From Salpingoeca rosetta (Eukaryota > Opisthokonta > Choanoflagellata > Craspedida > Salpingoecidae), in contig NW_004754921.1 in NCBI RefSeq assembly GCF_000188695.1, forward strand, positions 1,430,779 to 1,445,778: a stretch of DNA of 15,000 bases, in the 5' to 3' direction. Positions 1 to 15,000 of this stretch are shown piece after piece; the first letter of the stretch is position 1, and the number at the start of each line of letters is the position of its first letter. The notes under the pieces were generated by a model. The model worked only from the letters and a program-made list of their open reading frames with translations. It did no database searches and was not told where the DNA came from. The translations under genes and the position numbers were made by a program.

Positions 1-142
1 TGTGTGTGTGTGTGTGTGTGTGTGTGGACGTGCGTGATTGCGTGTGCGTGATCACAACTTCCTTTCACACTCATCACCACTCCACCTTGGCCCCCTTGTG
101 TGTGTGTGTGTGTGTATGTGTGTGTTTGTGTGTGTGTGTGTA

Positions 143-175
<33 letters not shown>

Positions 176-183
176 GTGGTCAG

Positions 184-255
184 TGTACATCTCGCGCCCG
201 CCGCCGCTTGATTACGGCCCCCTCCTCGTCGCACACGACATTAACCCAGGTCTGT

Positions 256-309
<54 letters not shown>

Positions 310-418
310 TGTGTGTGTATGTGTGTGTGTGTGTGTGTACGTGTGTGTGCATCAAGTGTCCCTTGGCGCTAACCGACCAATTGTGTACGACTGGAGACCA
401 TCCCTAGTATATTTGTGA
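184..418 (+). CDS. possible last two exons of an unrecognised plus-strand gene
   Basis: Two short open segments sit between TG tracts. Exon A is 184-249 (after cag, before gtctgt). Exon B is 357-418 (after aag) and ends in TGA at 416-418. Exon A ends with one base of a codon and exon B supplies the other two, so the frame is kept. The product contains YISRPPPLDYGPLLVAHDIN, then LGANRPIVYDWRPSLVYL before the stop. It looks protein-like but I recognise no family. AATAAA at 563-568, about 145 bases after the stop, fits a 3' end. Against it: a second frame is also open across both segments, and the repeats next to both acceptors are TG, unlike the other introns here. The 5' part would lie to the left of the window. 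Confidence 0.3.
250..356 (+). repeat. (TG)n microsatellite, imperfect
   Basis: A TG tract with a few TA interruptions fills almost all of the interval between the two candidate exons. Similar tracts occupy 1-26 and 97-178. If the exons are real, this is an intron made almost entirely of TG. Confidence 0.9.
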
Positions 419-820
419 CCCTTTAACTGCAAGTCTGGACATCCGCCTAATTTAAAAATGTGCTGGGAGTGCAACGGATGAGCCTAGAGGGAGTACATCT
501 TTAGTGAGGTTCTACAAATCCACATTGGAAAATATTCCGCATTCCACCTGCAGATCCCAAATAATAAACAGATAACACTTTGTGGAAAGTTGCCTACTCG
601 CACATTCACACACAGGGATAGGTGTTGCTTGCTTTTGGTTGCTCGTTCGCTCGCTCGTTCGTTCGTTTGCTCTCGTTCATTCATTCATTGGCTTTGATAC
701 TTTGGTTAAAACACCACATTGGCATCAAACAACACACGTTGAGTGGACAGAAAAAGAAAAAGGGCAAAGGGGAAAAGAGGGCTGTGACTACACACCAACA
801 AACAAAAGAGACCACACACC

Positions 821-881
<61 letters not shown>

Positions 882-925
882 AACACACACACACACATAA
901 ACACACACACGCGACTTGCTCGCCC
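419..925. other. intergenic stretch between convergent genes
   Basis: No convincing gene was seen. The part from 400 to 600 is richer in A/T than the rest of the window. It holds AATAAA on the + strand at 563-568, a run of CTCG/TTCG and CATT units at about 640-690, and an imperfect CA tract at about 823-910 just past the stop of the minus-strand gene. No clear poly(A) signal was seen for the minus-strand gene. Confidence 0.6.
563..568 (+). terminator. AATAAA polyadenylation signal, candidate
   Basis: A canonical hexamer in an A/T-richer patch, about 145 bases after the TGA of the candidate exon B. It supports a plus-strand transcript ending here, but a six-base match could be chance. Confidence 0.35.
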
Positions 926-1624
926 TCACTTCCTGTGCATGAAGCGGAGCAGCTGTTCCGTGGCGACAATGTGGTCGCGAACGGTGTGAATGTCATCGAG
1001 CATGCGGCGCTCCCGTTCATTGTTGGCCTCAATCCTCGCCCGCAGCTGCGCCATGTACGCTTGGTGCTCCCGCTCCTCTTCTTCCTCGTCGTAATCGTCC
1101 ATGTCAACGTCGTCGTCGTCGTCAGCATCGTCATCGGTTGCATCCATGTCCCGCATGGTGTCCTTGTCATCATCGTCGTTGTCGTCGGCAGCGGCATCTT
1201 GCGCGCCAACACTCCTGCCGTAGCCTGGTGCTGTGTTTGCGTTGACGCTTGTAACGCCCGCCGGCACGCATGCGCCGAGATTGCGGCGTGCGTTGGCACC
1301 ATTGCCACCTTCAGCGGCATCGTCGTCATCGTCGATGCCGACGCCTGTGATGTCGCTGCTGCTGTAACTCTTGGTTCGAAAGACAGCGACGCCGCCGCTG
1401 CAGTGAACTGCAGAAGGGGCAGCAGGCTTGTCGCCACCATCATTGTCATCGTCGTAGTCGTCTTCTGGAGGCACGGCAGCGCTCACCTCCGTGGTGAGGT
1501 CTGTGGAAGACGTGTCGCACTCGTGCTTGCCGTACTGTTGGAACTTGCTGGCCAGCATGCGTTGCATGCCGGCTGCATCAGCAGGCGACGATGATGATGG
1601 TGGCGACACACGCTCAGCAGACAT
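926..1624 (-). CDS. unrecognised acidic protein with C-terminal helix, single exon
   Basis: An intact 232-codon frame starts MSAERV in a good Kozak setting (CCGCCATGT) and ends FMHRK-stop. The N-terminal third is Ser/Pro-rich and includes GMQRMLASKFQQYGKH. The centre has several aspartate tracts, one encoded by repeated GAC/GAT codons, and a Ser-rich RTKSYSSSDI segment that looks phosphorylatable. The last 45 residues, from about 188, are highly charged and helix-forming (MAQLRARIEANNERERRML), a likely short coiled coil. No signal peptide, membrane segment or enzyme motif is visible. I do not recognise the family. The low-complexity centre argues against transfer by homology, while the ordered ends argue for a real gene. 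The start lies about 970 bases from the divergent ariadne gene. Confidence 0.6.
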   Translation of the reverse strand: MSAERVSPPSSSSPADAAGMQRMLASKFQQYGKHECDTSSTDLTTEVSAAVPPEDDYDDDNDGGDKPAAPSAVHCSGGVAVFRTKSYSSSDITGVGIDDDDDAAEGGNGANARRNLGACVPAGVTSVNANTAPGYGRSVGAQDAAADDNDDDDKDTMRDMDATDDDADDDDDVDMDDYDEEEEEREHQAYMAQLRARIEANNERERRMLDDIHTVRDHIVATEQLLRFMHRK

Positions 1625-2455
1625 GGCGGTATGGTCTCGTTCACAAGGGGTAACGTGGTGCTGGTGTGGTTTGGTGTTTGGCCGGGGGGGGGGGAGGGAG
1701 AGGTTACGGCTGGTTGGGGTGCAGTCAAGACTTTCAACAAACGGCCGTGGCGGTGGCGGTGGCGGTGGGTGGTGAAGAGGAAAAATGAATCACACTCAAA
1801 AAGCGGACGGATGGGATAACATCAAGAACGCACGCGCGCTGCTGTGGGCCGGGGGGGGGTAACAAAAGAGACCTCAAGCAACGAGAGCGAAGGGGCGGGG
1901 GGGGGGGGTTGGTGTGCTGCTGTTTGTGTTTTGTGCGTTGTGCTTTGTGGTTGTGCTTAAATTCTTGTTTGGAGCGAAATGAACGAGAAGGAGGAGGAGG
2001 AGGGAACGGACAACTTTCAAAACCCGCAGGTTATGCGATTGTTGTTATTGGAATGGAGGTGGTGTGGCGCGGGGTGGTTTGCTCAGCTGATTGGCTGGGT
2101 TGCTGGCTGGCGATGCAGTTATGTTGTGATGATGATGATGATGGATGAAGCAATGAATGGAAACACAAAAGTGAAGATGGAGAATGTGCGTTGTTGTGGT
2201 TGTCGTTGCCGTTGTTTGGCGGTTGTTGTTGTGTCCCGCACAACGAGCAAGCAAGCGGTTGTGGAATGGTGACTGGTGTGTGTGTGTGTGTGTGTGAGTG
2301 GTGTGTGGTTCGACTTGCCGTGTAATTGATAGTCGTCGTCGTGTGCGTAACTTTTGCAAGTGGTTGGCAGGTATTTGTTTATTTCTGTGTGTCGCTTGTC
2401 GCCGTCAGTGGCAGCACAAAAAGTAGCTGTCGGGACAAGCAACAAAAACGACAAC

Positions 2456-2502
<47 letters not shown>

Positions 2503-2593
2503 CAACAACAACAACAGCGAGAAACGTTCATTTGGCACATCGACGCATCGACAAGTCCACACACCTGTCGACAACCAGACACAACCAACCATC
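1625..2593. promoter_or_regulatory. intergenic region between divergent genes
   Basis: This region must hold the promoters and 5' leaders of the acidic-protein gene (-) and the ariadne gene (+). It contains three long G runs (1684-1694, 1851-1859, 1897-1908), GGTGGC repeats at about 1745-1772, a TG tract at 2276-2297 and a CA tract at 2457-2500 about 95 bases before the ariadne ATG. CAGCTGATTGGCTG at 2085-2098 combines an E-box-like CAGCTG with an inverted CCAAT. No TATA box is evident. Short open frames here look like chance. Confidence 0.5.
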
Positions 2594-6904
<4,311 letters not shown>

Positions 6905-6912
6905 CGTTGCAC

Positions 6913-7411
6913 CTTGAGTGGTAGTATGCTGGCCCTTGGCGGTATGCAAGAAAGTCTGCCGCGAACTTCAAACCTGACTTTGGCACCCAGCCGGCGCTGC
7001 GAAGATGGTGGTAAACAACGTAGCGCTGCACAAACTGCGGCTGCACACGCGTGAATGCACGCCAGCACTCGACCGTGGACATGTCTCGCTAAGCACGGCA
7101 GTTATGGTGGTGGTGGCGGTGGTCGTCGTCGTCGTGGGGATGTGAGCGAGCAAGTGCGCGTATTTATGTGAGTGTGTGTGCGCATGCGTCAACGGGCGTA
7201 AAAAGAGTGTGCACAGAGGCACAGGCACCCATCGTGCAAAGAATCATCGCCACCACCATCGCCATTGTTGCCGCCTTACCCCTGCTTCGTCGAGAATACG
7301 AAGGCACCCAAGGCCGTGCTTCAAGAAAAATGCCTGTAGGCAACACCAGCGTCCAACAACAGTGAATCCCCCGCCACACATGACGTCAGTGCTTGCACCG
7401 TTAACCACCGG

Positions 7412-7476
<65 letters not shown>

Positions 7477-9646
7477 CACACACAACACACACACACAAAC
7501 ACACACAACACACATGCAGACGAGGAATCAGGGCTGACCTCGACAAGACTGAGCTGTAAGACCTCGCGTGTTGCGTGAATGATTTGCCGGCCGCGCAGTT
7601 CGGGGGGAATGTTGTCCCCGGACACCTCCACCCACTGCATCGACGACTCCTGCTGCTGCTGTTGTGGCTGTTGGTGCTGTGGCTGCTCATCACCACCATC
7701 ATTGCCACCGTCACGCGTACGATCTTGCTGTTGCGGTTGCTTCGCCCGCTTGGACGGGAGGTTGCCGTCATCGTCATGATCACGTTCGGCAGCAGTGGCG
7801 GCGCTCATCGTCGTGGTCGTGGGCTGTGCCGTGCCACCACCACCCACTTGCTGTTGTTGCTGCTCCTCCGCCTCCTCCATGCCCTGTTGTTCATCTTGTC
7901 TCTCTTCTTCGGCCGGTGCTGCCGTATCCTGCTCTCCTCCGTCATCGTCATCGCCATCACCATCGTCGCCGGCCTTGTCTGTGCTTGTTGTAGTGGCTGC
8001 TTCCCTGCCTCCCTCGGCACCTTCGCCCTGGTCACCCCCTTCTGCTTCGTCGTTCTCCACCCCGTCTTCCTTGTCCCGCTCTTCAACAGAGGCACGTCGG
8101 CTTTCAGCATCACCACCATCACCATCAACATCATCACCATTACCGCCATTGCCACCATGGGCCTGCTGCTTGTGGGCCTCCTTCCTCTCCCTCCTCCTCA
8201 TTGCCTTCTCTTCCCTCTTCTTTGCCTGCTGCTCCTCTCTCTTCTTCGCCCGCACCTGTTTCCTCCGCTCGTTTCGCTCCACCCGCCGTTGCTTACGGTC
8301 CACGCGCCGCTCAGCCACCGTCACTGCACAGCCGAGGCGCATGCGCATGCGCAGGTGTATGTGTTGTGTTGTGTTGTGTTGTGTTGTGTTGTGTGTGTGT
8401 GTATGACAGACGGGGGTGTGAATGCATCGATGCAAAGGTGTATGTGAGTGAGTGAGTGTGAGTGTGTGTGTGTGTGTTTGCAAGCGTGCTCCTCTGTGCT
8501 GGCAGCTGGCGCACACACATGCGCAGCAGACACATGTGACAATGTAAACGTACAGAGTTCGACGACGCCGGCAGCAACGTCACGCACAACCTTGTGGTGC
8601 ATGGGTTCGCTCTTGGACAGGTTGGCCTTACCAAAGCAGCCCTGGCGAAGCAGATGGAGACGAGGTGAGAGGAGTGACACGAACAAGCAGAGTGACGGGC
8701 AGGCAGACAGGCACACACAGACACACACACACAGACACAGACACAGACACAGACACAGACACACAGACACACAGACACACAGACACACACACACAAACCT
8801 GATAGTGTAGCCAGTACATGTCCGGCACTCGGTGCACCTTGACACCGTGCCCATCGAACACGCCCTGTTTGCAGGCCGATGCACAAGCAAGCGGGTTGAG
8901 CGAACAATGTGCGCGAGTGGAGAAGCGAGCAAGCACAGCAGACCTTAACATGTGATGGCACACCTCATATGTGTAGTATGGGCTGGGCTCCTCGACGCCA
9001 TCTGGCAGGGAAGGAAGGTTGTTGTTGGAGCGCCAAGTTGCCGCCGTAACCGTCTTCATGCCAGTCGGCAGCACCTTCAGATACTTCTTGTTGTTGCCAG
9101 ACTGTATGCGGTGGTCATGGTGGGTAGTGCATGGTGGTGGTGGTGGTGTTGTGTGTGTGGTTGTGACGTTGATGAAAGTCGAAGGGAGTAAGCGAGACAG
9201 GAACAAAGAAAGAGACAAGAGAAGCAAGCAGACGGGTCTGCGTGGGTTCATGTGCACAGTTGACAGAGGTGAAGTGAGGTTGAGTCGAGAGTGTCAGGCG
9301 CAGGCGGGAGCAACACCAACCCGACCTTCCGTTTCGGCTGTCGTAGAGCCTCTCGAGGACCGCAGTCGCCCGGGTGCACGAGCACAGATGGCCGCACTGT
9401 CGGTGCGTTGGGGTTCTGCGAGCAAGCCGGCAAGACGCGTGCACAAGATGCGTGTCAGCGACATGCTCAGTGACATGATCTGCAAGTGCGCGTTTGAAAG
9501 CTGCAGCAAACACAGCCGTGTGTGCGCCGTGTGCTCACCTTCTTTGGCGGCCTGCGACGGCGCTTACGGCTCCCATCTGCCGCTGCGCGTTGCTGCTGCT
9601 GCTTTGGTGCCTGATCGGCACCTTGGGTGTTGTCCTCCTCCATCAT
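6913..9646 (-). CDS. TSEN2: tRNA-splicing endonuclease subunit Sen2, 3' end not found
   Basis: Exons in transcript order: 9646-9539, 9415-9326, 9101-8964, 8864-8799, 8641-8554, 8323-7539, 7333-7280, 7088-6913. These give 501 codons plus two bases. The N-terminus is basic (RKRRRRPPKK). WLHYQGCFGKANLSKSEP (about 130-147) matches the Sen2 YFGKG-LSRSEP motif. Exon 6 begins with a basic helix (about 165-210), then a long acidic Gln/Gly/Asp-rich insert. The nuclease core starts LQLSLVEAFFLKHGLGCL and continues CWRAFTRVQPQF, HHLRSAGWVPKSGLKF and YRQGPAYYHS. Tyr492 and His500 correspond to human TSEN2 Y369 and H377. The lysine matching K416, and about 80 following residues, are not found. By family this is the 5'-splice-site nuclease of the TSEN complex in the nucleus. 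Exons 1 and 2 rest on splice signals more than similarity. Confidence 0.88.
7414..7514. repeat. CA tract in TSEN2 intron 6
   Basis: Nearly perfect CA at 7414-7474, then ACACAAC variants. On the TSEN2 sense strand it is TG/TTGTG on the donor side of the intron 7538-7334. Confidence 0.9.
8356..8400. repeat. TTGTG repeat and Z-form-prone palindrome in TSEN2 intron 5
   Basis: About five GTGTT units run into TG. Just beside them, 8338-8352 reads GCGCATGCGCATGCG, a palindromic alternating purine-pyrimidine sequence. On the TSEN2 sense strand these are CA-rich and sit just upstream of the exon 6 acceptor. Confidence 0.75.
8700..8797. repeat. CA/CAGACA repeat at the TSEN2 exon 4 donor
   Basis: CACAGA and CAGACA units, reading TG/TCTG on the sense strand, begin right at donor gtttgtgtg of exon 4 (intron 8798-8642). 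Confidence 0.85.
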
Positions 9647-9872
9647 TGTCTTCCACTTCCACGTGTGTCGGTCACACAAGTGCACAGGCACGGGATTTGT
9701 GTCCTCCTTGTTTATGAGTGACTTGCTTCTCGACTTGCTTCTTCTCTCGACTTGCTTGCTTGATTGCTTGATTGATGGGATGGTTGATGCGAACACAGCG
9801 AACACATTCACACACATTCGCACACAGACACACACATGCACACATGCACAGACAGACACACATGCACACTGT
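9647..9872 (-). promoter_or_regulatory. COMMD5-TSEN2 intergenic gap
   Basis: Only 226 bases separate the COMMD5 stop from the TSEN2 start, both on the minus strand. The gap must hold the COMMD5 3' end and the TSEN2 promoter. It has CA/CAGACA repeats (about 9808-9867) and CTTG-type units (about 9721-9770). There is no AATAAA on the minus strand. CATAAA at 9711-9716, about 157 bases after the stop, is a weak candidate variant. Confidence 0.5.
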
Positions 9873-11949
<2,077 letters not shown>

Positions 11950-12037
11950 TATTGGAGGGTTGAACACGACACCATAAACTGTAGTCAATATGAGGCAGCC
12001 GACGCGGCACACAACCCACCACACACACACTTACACA

Positions 12038-12107
<70 letters not shown>

Positions 12108-12199
12108 ACACATCATTCCATCATTGTCATTCCCATCTCACATCGCTCTGCATGCATGTGCCTGAGTGTGTGCTTGAGTGAGTGATCTCCGTTTGGGCC
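11950..12199. promoter_or_regulatory. 250-bp divergent gap between COMMD5 and the CENP-B-like gene
   Basis: The two start codons face away from each other across 250 bases, so promoter elements are probably shared. The gap holds a CA tract (12041-12106) and no TATA or CCAAT element that I can see. Confidence 0.5.
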
Positions 12200-12305
12200 A
12201 TGTCAACAGCAAGCCATCCACCACCACCACCGCCGCCACCACCGCCTGTGTCCGGAGCTTCCCTCGCCAAAGCAGAAGAAGACAGCGAGCACCCTCAGAT
12301 GCAGC

Positions 12306-12382
<77 letters not shown>

Positions 12383-15000
12383 CGCATGCAGGTGCAGAGC
12401 GAACAAGGGCAGGCTGTACGCCAGTACCAGCCACTGTCGCAGCAACAACAGCCACAACCGCCGCACCTGCTGCAGCAGCAACAACACTTTCAGCAGCAGC
12501 AACAACAGCAACAACAGCAACATCCTCATCACTATCAGCTGACGTACTACCAGCCACCGAACCCACACACAAGTGGAAGCAACGCCATGCCGCCCGCCCC
12601 GTACTACGTTCCTGGCGGTGCGGTCATGTCAAGTGCACCAAGCGCGCCGCTTGCAGGACCAGCGTACCCGTATCCGCATCAGCGCATGCCCCCACCAGCT
12701 CACGCTTCCAGTACCGCAACCTCTCTCACATCCCTGGCAGCCGTCGGGCCGCCCCCTCCGCCGCCCCCTCCCCCTCCTGCACCAGCAGTAGCACAGCACC
12801 ACACCTCTGTCTCTCACACCCTTGTCCGCAACACCACTGCAACGTCAGCCGCCGCTACTCCTGTCACGGAAGCAAACCGCACCACGATCACGAACGCCGC
12901 CAGCAGCAACAAAGGCAGCCGGAGCGCAAGTGCTAGGGACGACGAGGATGATGGGGGCGGCAGCGGCAGTGGGAACCGACGGAAGCGAGCAAAGCGGCCA
13001 CGCACAACCGTGGCTCAGCGACACCACTTGCTCGTGTTGCTGGACCGGGGTGAAATCACGCCCACGGCGGCTGCGGAGCGCGCTGGCGTCTCCAAGACGG
13101 CTGTGTCCAACTGGATACGCCGCCACCGCCAAGGACATATGCCGCTTGTGGACGACGGTAACGCCTCGCGGCAGCGGCAGCGCCCGCCAAAGTATTCGCT
13201 TGTGGAGCCCCGCGTCGTGGCCTTTGTCAACTCTCTGCCCTCAAACCGGCCCATCAGCTGGTCCCGCGTCCAACGTATGTGCTCTTGTGTACGTGATGCA
13301 CTCGTGTGCATGTGATGTTCATATGATGTTCGTGTGTCATGGGGTTCACGTACATGGTGTTTACACACATGGGGTTCACGTACATGGGGTTCACGTGCAT
13401 GGGGTTTACACACATGGTGTGGATGCATGTATATTCTTCCTAGTCATCCTGTCCTCCTCTGCCTGTCCTCACATGTTTACGCATCTGTGTGTCACTTTTT
13501 TCCTCGCACCCACGCACCCACACTACGGTGCAGAGTATGCCCAGGAGGTGGCACGTGAGCTGGTGGCGGAGGGCCACAGCGAGTACGCAAGGTTCACGGC
13601 ATCGGCCGGATGGTTCCAGGGGCTGAAGCGACGGTATAACCTCACGTTCCCAAACACGCGCTCCCACGCAGCCGCAACAGCGGCGAGGGCTGGTGGTGAC
13701 GGCAGGAGCACGGCAGCCAACGTACACAGCGCGGGCAGTGATGGTGCTGCGAAGCAGCATCAACATCAACATCAACATCAGCAACATCAACATCAGCAGC
13801 AGCAGCAGCAGCAGCACGAGGAGGCGAACGGCAAAGTGGAAGGCAACAGCCATCAAGGTGTCCCAGCCAACGGTGGCAGCAGCGGCATGACGGGTGCGGC
13901 GATGGCGACGGTGCGCGATGGTGGATATGAAACCGTCGATGTGGGCGCAATTGGAACGCGCGGAAGTGCAATGCGGCGTGGTGGCGGCGCGGATGGCATC
14001 GCTGCAGCCGGTGGCAGTGGTGTTGGCAGCCAGCACCGGTGTGGCGGCGGTAGCGACGGTGGTGGTGATGGTGATGGCGATGGTGATGATGATGACGACG
14101 ACGAGAAGACGATTGACGTCGCAAACGCGACCGGGGTGTCGGCACCACTTCATCATCATCATCATCATCATCACCAGCACCAGCAACATCATAACCATCA
14201 CCCTCATCATCACCATCACCACCATCACCACCAGCTCCAGGGCCAACATCACGCGAGTGCCGGACAACCACACGATGGTGGCGGTGCTGGTGATGCACAC
14301 CACGTGTCCCACCTCCACGCTGAGGTGCCCCTGCCACCACCATCAGGCTCACACGCCTTTCCACACTACTTGTACCCGCCACCGCCACCGCTGCTGTCAC
14401 ACACACAGCCATCAGCTGGGTACGAGGACACTGCTCAGCAGCACGTGCACGTTGATGGTGACACCACACGCCATATTCCGTCCAGCATCAGCAGCAGCAT
14501 CAGCAGCAGCATCAGCAGCAGCACGCTGCCACTGCCACTGCCACCGCCATCCCACCCCGTCCAGGAGCACCAGCAACAACAACAGCAACAACATCAGCAG
14601 CAGCAGCAGCAACATGGTGGTGAGGGCGGTACCGGGGGTGATGGAGATGATGCGTTTGTGGATGTGCAGTCGACAAGTGGTGATGGACGGGGACCAGGGT
14701 TTACTGCTGGGGTGCGGGAACCCATGCACGCACAGCCAGCAGAGATGCACACCAGTGCACGTGGTGATAGTGGTGATGGTGACGATGATGGTGATGATGG
14801 TGATGGTGGTGGTGACGATCAGCAACGACAGCAGGAGGGAGAGCGCGCCGCAACAGGTGATGGTGCTGATGGTGATGATGATGATGATGATGGCAGCAGT
14901 GGTCGTGGCGGTGATGATGCAGGAGATGGCGCCCGACAGAGCAGCAGCAGCAGCGGCGGCGGCGGTAAGAGCGGCCGCTCAACATCGGCGGGGAAGGCCG
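12200..15000 (+). CDS. polyglutamine protein with psq-like and CENP-B-type DNA-binding domains, 3' end outside window
   Basis: Exon 1 is 12200-13274 and exon 2 runs from 13534 past the window end, with donor gtatgt and acceptor gtgcag. Codon 359 is split C|AG. The visible product is 847 aa. The ATG at 12200 has G at -3. In order: ten prolines (7-16), 27 glutamines (35-61), Gln- and Pro-rich sequence, a basic nuclear-localisation-like RRKRAKRPR (260-268), a helix-turn-helix (about 271-311, ITPTAAAERAGVSKTAVSNW), then a CENP-B/Tc5-type domain (about 332-397) ending FTASAGWFQGLKRRYNLTF. These two units in this order are the DNA-binding half of pogo/Tigger transposases and CENP-B. About 450 residues of His, Gln, Ser, Asp and Gly repeats follow, with no DDE catalytic domain in view. 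It may be a transposase-derived DNA-binding protein, though a nuclease domain could lie beyond the edge. Confidence 0.8.
12305..12382 (+). repeat. (CAA)26 coding repeat
   Basis: 26 uninterrupted CAA codons after one CAG encode Gln35-Gln61. Later glutamines in the same exon mix CAA and CAG, so this pure run looks like a recent expansion. Confidence 0.95.
13275..13533 (+). other. intron of the CENP-B-like gene
   Basis: A 259-base intron with donor gtatgt and acceptor gtgcag that splits the CENP-B-type domain between its helices. It contains the 15-base tandem array and C/A-rich sequence near the acceptor. The exon 1 frame reads only 13 codons past the donor before a TGA at 13313-13315. Confidence 0.8.
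13338..13427 (+). repeat. 15-bp tandem array, six units
   Basis: Six 15-base units start at 13338, 13353, 13368, 13383, 13398 and 13413. Type A is catggggttcacgta (or -gtg). Type B is catggtgtttacaca or close to it. The order is A B A A B, then a diverged sixth unit. The array lies in the intron of the CENP-B-like gene. Confidence 0.85.
13756..13816 (+). repeat. CATCAA/CAG coding repeat (His-Gln)
   Basis: Alternating CAT and CAA/CAG codons, then a CAG run, in exon 2 of the CENP-B-like gene. Further low-complexity coding arrays in the same exon are a His tract at 14149-14232, a 12-base AGCATCAGCAGC array at 14484-14522 and GAT/GGT arrays at about 14760-14890. Confidence 0.85.

Noticed and set aside
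6..407. Long frames reading (Cys-Val)n, (Thr-His)n, Leu-Ser or Arg-Glu repeats throughout the window
   Set aside because: They are translations of TG, CA and AG microsatellites, which are open in several frames on both strands. The well-supported exon models place most of them in introns.
484..684. 66-codon minus-strand frame
   Set aside because: It crosses CTCG/CATT simple repeats and A/T-rich intergenic sequence, with no family resemblance or splice context.
935..1594. 219-codon plus-strand frame opposite the acidic-protein gene
   Set aside because: Its Val/Ile-rich product mirrors GAC/GAT codons on the other strand. The minus frame has the better start context and an ordered C-terminus.
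13338..13427. CRISPR-like array
   Set aside because: Units are 15 bases, directly adjacent with no spacers, and lie in a eukaryotic intron.
12203..14469. Long minus-strand frames opposite the CENP-B-like gene
   Set aside because: They are antisense reads of CAA, CAT and GAT codon repeats. The plus strand carries recognisable DNA-binding domains across a consistent splice.

Overview
This is intron-rich nuclear DNA from a eukaryote. It carries four spliced genes (three recognisable by family, one a new-looking fusion of a DNA-binding region with low-complexity tails), one probable single-exon gene, and very many (TG)n/(CA)n microsatellites. Canonical GT-AG introns of about 100-320 nt, Kozak-like starts, an AATAAA signal and a COMMD gene point to a unicellular eukaryote, possibly a holozoan such as a choanoflagellate. 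That placement is inference. No prokaryotic, CRISPR, rRNA or tRNA feature was seen.

Layout. (1) 1-418, +: possible last two exons of an unrecognised gene, with AATAAA at 563. (2) 926-1624, -: unrecognised acidic protein of 232 aa with a C-terminal helix. (3) 2594-6589, +: complete 11-exon ariadne-1-type RBR ubiquitin ligase, 531 aa. (4) 6913-9646, -: TSEN2/Sen2 tRNA-splicing endonuclease subunit, eight exons recovered. The coding sequence stops being recognisable at a (CA)57 tract, before the catalytic lysine. (5) 9873-11949, -: complete seven-exon COMMD5, 213 aa. (6) 12200 to beyond the window end, +: polyglutamine protein with a psq-like helix-turn-helix and a CENP-B/Tigger-type DNA-binding domain, then long His/Gln/Asp/Gly low-complexity sequence.

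The exon models were built by hand. For ariadne, TSEN2 and COMMD5 every junction keeps the reading frame, and the joined products follow the remembered family alignment across the junctions. The genes belong to unrelated housekeeping pathways (ubiquitin transfer, tRNA splicing, Commander-dependent endosomal sorting, DNA binding), so no operon-like logic is expected. ARIH1 and TSEN2 converge, TSEN2 and COMMD5 are head to tail, and COMMD5 and the CENP-B-like gene diverge from a 250-bp gap.

The most notable pattern is in the introns. On the sense strand of each gene, repeats just after the 5' splice site are nearly always G/T-rich and those just before the 3' splice site nearly always C/A-rich, in genes on both DNA strands.
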